A stretch of 64,000 nt of DNA, from the NCBI GenBank assembly GCA_017415425.1, contig JAFQGT010000016.1, forward strand, positions 62,001 to 126,000, written 5' to 3'. A model generated the notes under the pieces. It ran no database searches and was not told where the DNA came from. It saw nothing but the letters and a program-made list of their open reading frames with translations. Below, piece after piece: positions 58,935 through 64,000 of this stretch. A program made the position numbers and the translations under genes. The first letter of the stretch is position 1. Each line of letters opens with the position of its first letter. This DNA comes from Oscillospiraceae bacterium (GTDB lineage Bacteria; Bacillota; Clostridia; Oscillospirales; Oscillospiraceae).

Positions 58935-60710
58935 TTACAGGTGCGCTTCGTTGATCAGGATATGCACATCATCCAGCTGCTTCTGGGAGACCGCGGTGGG
59001 CGCATCCATCATCACGTCCTGGGCGTTCTTGTTCATTGGGAAGGTGATGACCTCACGGATGGACTCCTCGCCGGTCAGCAGCATTACCAGACGGTCAACG
59101 CCGGGTGCTGCGCCTGCGTGGGGAGGCGCACCGTAGGTAAAGGCGTTGTACATTGCGGGGAACTTGGCCTTTACATCTTCTTCGCCCAGACCTACCATCT
59201 GGAAAGCCTTGACCATAATCTCAGGATCGTGATTCCGGACAGCGCCGGAGGCAGACTCGTAACCGTTGACCACCAGGTCATACTGGTCAGCATTGATGGC
59301 CAGCAGTTTTTCTACATCGCCCTCGGCATCCAGCAGGGTCTGCATACCGCCCTGGGGCATAGAAAACGGATTGTGACAGAATTCCAGCTGACCGGACTCC
59401 TCACCCATCTCGTACATGGGGAAGTCCACGATCCAGCACATAGCGTACTGCTCCTCGTCGAAGTGACCGGGGATGCGCTTGCCCATCATGGTGCGGATCA
59501 CGCCGGCGGTCTTCTGGGCAGAGAGTTTCTTGCCGGCAGCCATACATACGAAAGAGCCGGGCTTCAGGTTCAGCTTGGCGGTGAGCGCATCCGTGTAGTC
59601 GGTAAGGAACTTGGAAACACCACCGGTGAACTGACCGTTCTCATCCACCTTGATCCAGCAGGCCTTGTTTCCGGTCTGGACCTCTACGTCATTTAACAAC
59701 TTGTCGATCCACTTGCGGCCCTCGCCGAAGTTGTCCACGGCAACCGCCTTGACGGTAGCATTCTGGAAAGGTCCGAATTCGCAGTCCGCCACCTCAGCGG
59801 TGATATCCTGCACCTCCAGGTCGATTCGCAGGTCGGGCTTGTCGGAGCCATAGCGTTCCATTGCCTCATTAAAGGGAATATGGCGGAAAGGCGCCTGAGA
59901 GATCCGCTTGTACTTGCCGAACTTCTGGAATACGGGAACCAGCACCTCTTCCAAAGTGGTCAGCACGTCGTTCTGGGTGGCAAAGGCCATCTCCATATCC
60001 AGCTGATAGAATTCGCCGGGAGTGCGGTCCGCCCGGGCATCCTCATCCCGGAAGCAGGGTGCGATCTGGAAATAACGGTCGAAACCGGAGGTCATCAGCA
60101 GCTGCTTGAACTGCTGAGGCGCCTGGGGCAGAGCATAGAACTTGCCGGGGTGATTCCGGGCGGGAACCAGATAGTCACGGGCACCCTCGGGAGAGGATGC
60201 GGTGAGGATGGGGGTGGTGATCTCCAGGAAGTTCTTCTCGGTCATCAGACGACGCAGCTCCGCCACCACCTGGCAGCGCAGGATGATATTGGACTTTACC
60301 GCCGGATTCCGCAGATCCAGATACCGGTACTTCAGTCTGACATTCTCGTCTGCATCCCGGCTCTTGTTGATCTCAAAGGGCAAGGAGTTGTGGATGCACT
60401 TGCCCAGCACCTTGATCTGGGTAGGAACAACTTCGATATCGCCGGTGGCCTGCTTAGGATTCTTGCTCTCCCGCTCCCGAACTGTGCCGGTGACAGAGAT
60501 GGTAGTCTCCTTATTCAGGCCCTTGATGGCCTGCATCATCTCTTCGGTCTCGATGACAACCTGAGTAGTACCGTAGAAGTCACGCAAAACCACAAAAGCG
60601 AAGTTTGCGCCCACCTCGCGGACATTCTCCATCCAGCCTGCAATGGTCACATTCTGACCGGCATTGGCAAGGCGGAGCTCTCCGCAATTATGTGTTCTGG
60701 ATTGCATCAT
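58935..60710 (-). CDS. aspS: Aspartyl-tRNA synthetase
   Basis: 591 residues, bacterial class IIb type. N-terminal OB-fold anticodon domain (about 1-110), catalytic core with motif 2 FRDEDARADRTPGEFYQLD, the bacterial GAD insertion (about 285-420) and motif 3 GAAPGVDRLVMLLTGEESI near the C-terminus. Charges tRNA-Asp; whether it also charges tRNA-Asn cannot be told. AGGGGA lies before the ATG at 60710. Confidence 0.96.
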   Translation of the reverse strand: MMQSRTHNCGELRLANAGQNVTIAGWMENVREVGANFAFVVLRDFYGTTQVVIETEEMMQAIKGLNKETTISVTGTVRERESKNPKQATGDIEVVPTQIKVLGKCIHNSLPFEINKSRDADENVRLKYRYLDLRNPAVKSNIILRCQVVAELRRLMTEKNFLEITTPILTASSPEGARDYLVPARNHPGKFYALPQAPQQFKQLLMTSGFDRYFQIAPCFRDEDARADRTPGEFYQLDMEMAFATQNDVLTTLEEVLVPVFQKFGKYKRISQAPFRHIPFNEAMERYGSDKPDLRIDLEVQDITAEVADCEFGPFQNATVKAVAVDNFGEGRKWIDKLLNDVEVQTGNKACWIKVDENGQFTGGVSKFLTDYTDALTAKLNLKPGSFVCMAAGKKLSAQKTAGVIRTMMGKRIPGHFDEEQYAMCWIVDFPMYEMGEESGQLEFCHNPFSMPQGGMQTLLDAEGDVEKLLAINADQYDLVVNGYESASGAVRNHDPEIMVKAFQMVGLGEEDVKAKFPAMYNAFTYGAPPHAGAAPGVDRLVMLLTGEESIREVITFPMNKNAQDVMMDAPTAVSQKQLDDVHILINEAHL

Positions 60711-61064
60711 ATAGAAAATCCCCTTATTTGTAAATTTATCGATTTATTTTCTCACAAAATCCGCAAAATGTCAATCATCTGTTGCCCTGCGGACAGGCAA
60801 AAACAATGGTGCTCTACACGCCCCTGCCGGGATCGGCAGAAGCAGAATCCTTTGCAAATTCTTCCTGCGGAAAAAACGTCCCTTTCTCCTGTCTGCAAAA
60901 TCCACAAAATTCCCACTTTCAGAAAAGTTTTTATGTGAATACTATGAAAAGTTGATTTTTTTGCAATTTTTTGATTGATTTTATGGTTCTTTTGACATAC
61001 AATAGTTTGACGACAGGACCATAACCATTTTATGGAATGTCAAAGCATCCACTGAGGTGAAATT
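60711..61064. other. Divergent gap aspS-trmL
   Basis: No gene. It holds the trmL promoter and AT-rich sequence upstream of aspS. No T-box or tRNA-like elements that I can recognise. Confidence 0.5.
60975..61003 (+). promoter_or_regulatory. Promoter for trmL
   Basis: TTGATT (60975-60980), 17 bases, TACAAT (60998-61003). Confidence 0.6.
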
Positions 61065-61547
61065 ATGCTGAACATCGTACTGGTGGAGCCGGAGATTCCG
61101 CAGAATTGCGGCAATATTGCCCGCACCTGTGCCGCCACCGGCTGCAATCTGCATTTGATACGTCCGTTGGGGTTTGACATCTCCGAAAAAGCCGTGAAGC
61201 GGGCAGGTCTGGACTATTGGCATCTGGTCAATGTGCAGGTCTACGACAATTTGCAGGACTTTTTCGCAAAGAACCAAGTCAGTCAAATGTGGTGTCTGTC
61301 CACCAAAGCGCCCCGCGCCCATACAGAGGCCGCCTATGAGGACGGTTGCTACCTGTTCTTTGGCAAGGAGACCAAGGGGCTGCCGGAGGATTTTCTGCAG
61401 GCGCATTATAGCAGCTGTGTCCGGATTCCTATGCGGCAGGAAGCCAGAAGTTTGAATCTCAGCAACGCTGTGGCCATTACTGTGTATGAGGCCCTGCGGC
61501 AGCTGGACTTTCCCCACCTGCAGGACTTCGGTAAAATGAGAAAATAA
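61065..61547 (+). CDS. trmL: tRNA (cytidine(34)-2'-O)-methyltransferase
   Basis: 160 residues, a minimal SPOUT methyltransferase. LVEPEIPQNCGNIARTCAA at the start, FGKETKGLPEDFL, and the C-terminal IPMRQEARSLNLSNAVAI complete the knot. Methylates the wobble base of tRNA-Leu. A GAGGTG site precedes the ATG. Confidence 0.94.
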   Translation: MLNIVLVEPEIPQNCGNIARTCAATGCNLHLIRPLGFDISEKAVKRAGLDYWHLVNVQVYDNLQDFFAKNQVSQMWCLSTKAPRAHTEAAYEDGCYLFFGKETKGLPEDFLQAHYSSCVRIPMRQEARSLNLSNAVAITVYEALRQLDFPHLQDFGKMRK

Positions 61548-61571
61548 CATATAACTATGGAGGAAATAACT

Positions 61572-62771
61572 ATGAACTACAACAAGAAGTCTATTGAAGA
61601 TATCGACGTAGCCGGTAAGCGCGTTCTGTGCCGCTGCGACTTCAATGTCCCCACCAAGGAAGGCCGAATCACTTCCGACAAGCGGATCGTGGCTGCTATG
61701 CCCACCATCGAGTATCTGGTAAACAAGGGCGCCAAGGTCATTCTGTGCTCCCATATGGGCAAGCCCAAGGGCGAATGGAAGCCCGAGCTGAGCCTGAAAG
61801 TGGTTGCTGACCGTCTGTCCCAGCTGCTGGGTAAAGAAGTGATTATGGCTTCCGACGTAGCCGGCGAAGATTCCAAGGCGAAGGCTGCCGCTCTGAAAAA
61901 CGGCGACGTGATGCTGCTGGAGAACACCCGTTACATTAAGGGCGAGACCAAGAACGATCCCGAACTGAGCAAGGCTCTGGCTGATCTGGCTGACATTTTT
62001 GTCAATGACGCATTCGGTACCGCCCACCGGGCTCACTCCTCCACCGCCGGCGTAGCCGACTACCTGCCTGCTGTTTCCGGTTACCTGGTGCAGAAGGAAG
62101 TGTCCATTATGGGTAAGGCTCTGGCTAACCCCGAGCGTCCCTTCGTGGCAATCCTGGGCGGCGCAAAGGTCTCCGATAAGCTGAATGTTATCAATAATCT
62201 TCTGGAGAAGGTGGACACCCTGATCATCGGTGGCGGTATGGCCTATACCTTCCTGGCCGCTCAGGGCTACTCCGTAGGCAAGAGCCTGGTTGACAATGAG
62301 AAGCTGGACTACTGTAAAGAAATGATGGCTAAGGCCGAGGCTAAAGGCGTTAAGCTGCTGCTGCCTGTGGATACCGCTATCGCTGCCTCCTTCCCCTCCC
62401 CCATCGACGCTGAGATCCCCGTAGAATATGTGGATTGCACTGCCATCCCCGCTGACCAGATGGGTCTGGACATCGGCCCCAAGGCTTGCGCAGAGTTTGC
62501 TGCCGCTGCCAAGGCTGCCAAGACCGTTGTCTGGAACGGACCTATGGGCGTGTTCGAAAACCCCACTCTGGCAAAGGGTACCATCGCTGTTGCACAGGCT
62601 CTGGCTGATTCCGACGCTGTGACCATCGTCGGCGGCGGCGACTCTGCAGCTGCTTGCGAGCAGCTGGGTTTTGCAAACGCAATTACCCACATCTCCACCG
62701 GCGGTGGCGCTTCTCTGGAATTCCTGGAAGGCCTGGAACTGCCCGGCATTGCTTGCCTGGAAGACAAATAA
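61572..62771 (+). CDS. pgk: Phosphoglycerate kinase
   Basis: 399 residues. Glycolytic ATP-forming step. [11 protein letters not shown] (about 15), [26 protein letters not shown] and the C-terminal VGGGDSAAA and [13 protein letters not shown] nucleotide and hinge blocks. ATG 61572 follows GGAGG. Confidence 0.97.
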   Translation: MNYNKKSIEDIDVAGKRVLCRCDFNVPTKEGRITSDKRIVAAMPTIEYLVNKGAKVILCSHMGKPKGEWKPELSLKVVADRLSQLLGKEVIMASDVAGEDSKAKAAALKNGDVMLLENTRYIKGETKNDPELSKALADLADIFVNDAFGTAHRAHSSTAGVADYLPAVSGYLVQKEVSIMGKALANPERPFVAILGGAKVSDKLNVINNLLEKVDTLIIGGGMAYTFLAAQGYSVGKSLVDNEKLDYCKEMMAKAEAKGVKLLLPVDTAIAASFPSPIDAEIPVEYVDCTAIPADQMGLDIGPKACAEFAAAAKAAKTVVWNGPMGVFENPTLAKGTIAVAQALADSDAVTIVGGGDSAAACEQLGFANAITHISTGGGASLEFLEGLELPGIACLEDK

Positions 62772-62793
62772 TTCATATTTTCAAAATGACCTC

Positions 62794-62822
62794 ACTCCGG
62801 CCGGGTCATTCCCGGCCGGAGT
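62794..62822 (+). other. Intercistronic hairpin pgk-tpiA
   Basis: 12-bp stem ACTCCGGCCGGG / CCCGGCCGGAGT with a 5-base loop but no T run; more likely an mRNA-stabilising or attenuating structure than a full terminator. Confidence 0.7.
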
Positions 62823-62882
62823 CCCTATGTAAATTACATCGTTTTACCGATGTGTATATATTGACCGAAGGAGAGATTCAAT

Positions 62883-63662
62883 ATGAACAGAAAATATCGT
62901 AAGACCGTCATTGCCGGCAACTGGAAAATGAACAAGACCCCCTCCCAGACCAAGGAGTTTATGACCCAGCTGAAGGCCATTATGCCCAAGGGCCGTTGGT
63001 GCGATGTTGCACTGTGCGTGCCCTCCGTTTGCATTCCCGCCGCTGTCCGCGCTATGCGTGAGACTCGGGTAGGCATCGGTGCAGAAAACTGCAACGCCAA
63101 CCCTTCCGGCGCATACACCGGCGAGCTGGCCACCAATATGCTGGTAGACGCCGGCTGTAAGTACGTAATTATCGGCCACTCCGAGCGCCGTGAGATGTTC
63201 GGTGAGACCGACGCAGACGTCAACGCAAAGGTTCTGGCCGCTCTGGATGCCGGTCTGATCCCCATTATGTGCTGCGGCGAGACTCTGGAGCAGCGTCAGA
63301 AAGGCGTCACCGCTGAACATATCACTATGCAGATCAAGCTGGGTCTTGCCGGCGTGCCTGAGGAGAAGATCCGCAAGGTTATCATCGCTTACGAGCCCAT
63401 CTGGGCCATTGGCACCGGTCTGACCGCCACCCCCGAGCAGGCTGAGGAAGTTTGTGAAATGATCCGTACTGTGGTCCGCAAGCTGTACTCCTCCAAGAAC
63501 GCCCGTGCCATCTCCATTCTGTACGGCGGCAGTATGAACGAGAAGAATGCTTTCGAGCTGCTGGCTCAGCCGGACATTGATGGCGGTCTCATCGGCGGCG
63601 CTTCCCTGGTTCCCGAGAAATTCGTTCAGATCATCGAAGCTGCTAACCAGCACACTGTGTAA
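62883..63662 (+). CDS. tpiA: Triose-phosphate isomerase
   Basis: 259 residues, TIM barrel. AGNWKMNKT (substrate Lys), IIGHSERREMFGETD (catalytic His), AYEPIWAIGTGLTATPEQA (catalytic Glu, loop 6) and ILYGGSM. Follows pgk and was probably once or still is transcribed with it. GGAGAG lies before the ATG. Confidence 0.97.
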   Translation: MNRKYRKTVIAGNWKMNKTPSQTKEFMTQLKAIMPKGRWCDVALCVPSVCIPAAVRAMRETRVGIGAENCNANPSGAYTGELATNMLVDAGCKYVIIGHSERREMFGETDADVNAKVLAALDAGLIPIMCCGETLEQRQKGVTAEHITMQIKLGLAGVPEEKIRKVIIAYEPIWAIGTGLTATPEQAEEVCEMIRTVVRKLYSSKNARAISILYGGSMNEKNAFELLAQPDIDGGLIGGASLVPEKFVQIIEAANQHTV

Positions 63663-63671
63663 TGCCCTTTC

Positions 63672-63707
63672 GGAGCAGCTGCCCCAGCAGCTGCTCCTTT
63701 CGCTTTT
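63672..63707 (+). terminator. Terminator of pgk-tpiA
   Basis: 11-bp stem GGAGCAGCTGC / GCAGCTGCTCC, 4-base loop, T-rich tail. Confidence 0.9.
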
Positions 63708-63741
63708 TACCACGATGGAATTCATCCACGGAGGACTTTTT

Positions 63742-64000
63742 ATGAAAACGCTTGTGTTGCCTGCGAATCTGCAAAGCACTGCAGAAAAGGCGGCAAATAT
63801 TATCAAAATTGGAGAGCTGGTGGCCATTCCCACAGAGACTGTCTACGGTCTGGGTGCGGACGGGCTGAATCCGGAGGCGGTGGCCAAGATCTTTGTTGCC
63901 AAGGGCCGTCCCCAGGACAATCCCCTGATCCTCCACGTGGCAGAGGCCAAGGACATAGAAAAATTCTGTCACAGCATTCCGGCAGCCGCCTATGCTTTGG
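63742..64000 (+). CDS. L-threonylcarbamoyladenylate synthase (Sua5/YrdC), partial
   Basis: The first 86 codons, cut off by the window end. PTETVYGLGADGLN and KIFVAKGRPQDNPL are the signature of the YrdC/Sua5 fold, which makes the threonylcarbamoyl-AMP used for t6A in tRNA. Fits the presence of tcdA, which acts on t6A. CGGAGGA precedes the ATG. Whether a C-terminal Sua5 domain follows cannot be seen. Confidence 0.92.
   Translation, partial: MKTLVLPANLQSTAEKAANIIKIGELVAIPTETVYGLGADGLNPEAVAKIFVAKGRPQDNPLILHVAEAKDIEKFCHSIPAAAYAL

Overview
The window looks like part of the chromosome of a Gram-positive, probably spore-forming gut Clostridia (Oscillospiraceae-like). The basis is a SpoVAC gene, strong AGGAGG-type ribosome binding sites, sigma-A promoters with T-rich terminators, DUF4358 and DHHW/MBOAT surface genes, ECF and Ktr transporters, and a moderately GC-rich backbone. 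I cannot name the species.

Left chromosomal part (1-8077). An M29 aminopeptidase diverges from a homocysteine S-methyltransferase, a membrane-anchored E2-like acyltransferase-fold protein, birA and a tiny Cys-rich membrane protein. A minus-strand operon follows: M81 (MlrC-like) hydrolase, a creatinase-like M24 protein that has lost metal ligands, and an ASRT-domain protein.

Integrated island (8078-27050). A 23-bp copy of the 3' end of tRNA-Gln(CUG) lies at 8078-8100 and is repeated inside the intact tRNA at 27028-27050. Paired 10-bp repeats, TAAGGGAAAA-N2-TAAGGGAAAA, occur near both ends and look like integrase arm sites. The right end carries xis and int. I see no relaxase, replication or conjugation genes. 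Cargo: a Fic protein, a metallophosphoesterase, a repeat membrane protein, a two-gene operon for a membrane-anchored collagen-like stalk and a 1715-residue secreted protein with cohesin-like and dockerin domains, a tyrosine recombinase, two small XRE-type regulators, about 1.6 kb of hairpins and 24-bp repeats, and another tyrosine recombinase. The main discovery candidate is here. An 18-bp inverted repeat (19950-19967 and 20213-20230) brackets about 245 bp holding a good promoter that now points away from the collagen-like operon, next to a recombinase gene. This has the architecture of an invertible promoter, currently OFF.

Middle chromosomal part (27102-46200), mostly minus strand: DUF5662; MarR-DegV operon with twin operators; ECF S component; spoVAC; a surface-polymer acetylation cluster (DHHW, MBOAT, DUF4358 and SGNH lipoproteins, sugar transferase); a long housekeeping run (ktrB, ktrA, spoU-type methylase, dprA, topA, trmFO, plsX, rnc); and paired half-size ChrA genes.

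Right part (46300-64000): tcdA; DUF5058 and a partner membrane gene interrupted by an in-frame TGA, followed by an M20 peptidase; a second MBOAT/DHHW pair; pfkB; M23 peptidase; a spermidine/putrescine-type ABC operon with a PotC-PotD fusion; aspS; trmL; pgk; tpiA; and the start of a Sua5/YrdC gene cut by the window end. Coordinates of starts were chosen from ribosome binding sites, so several differ from the longest possible frame. All functional statements rest on motif recognition by eye.
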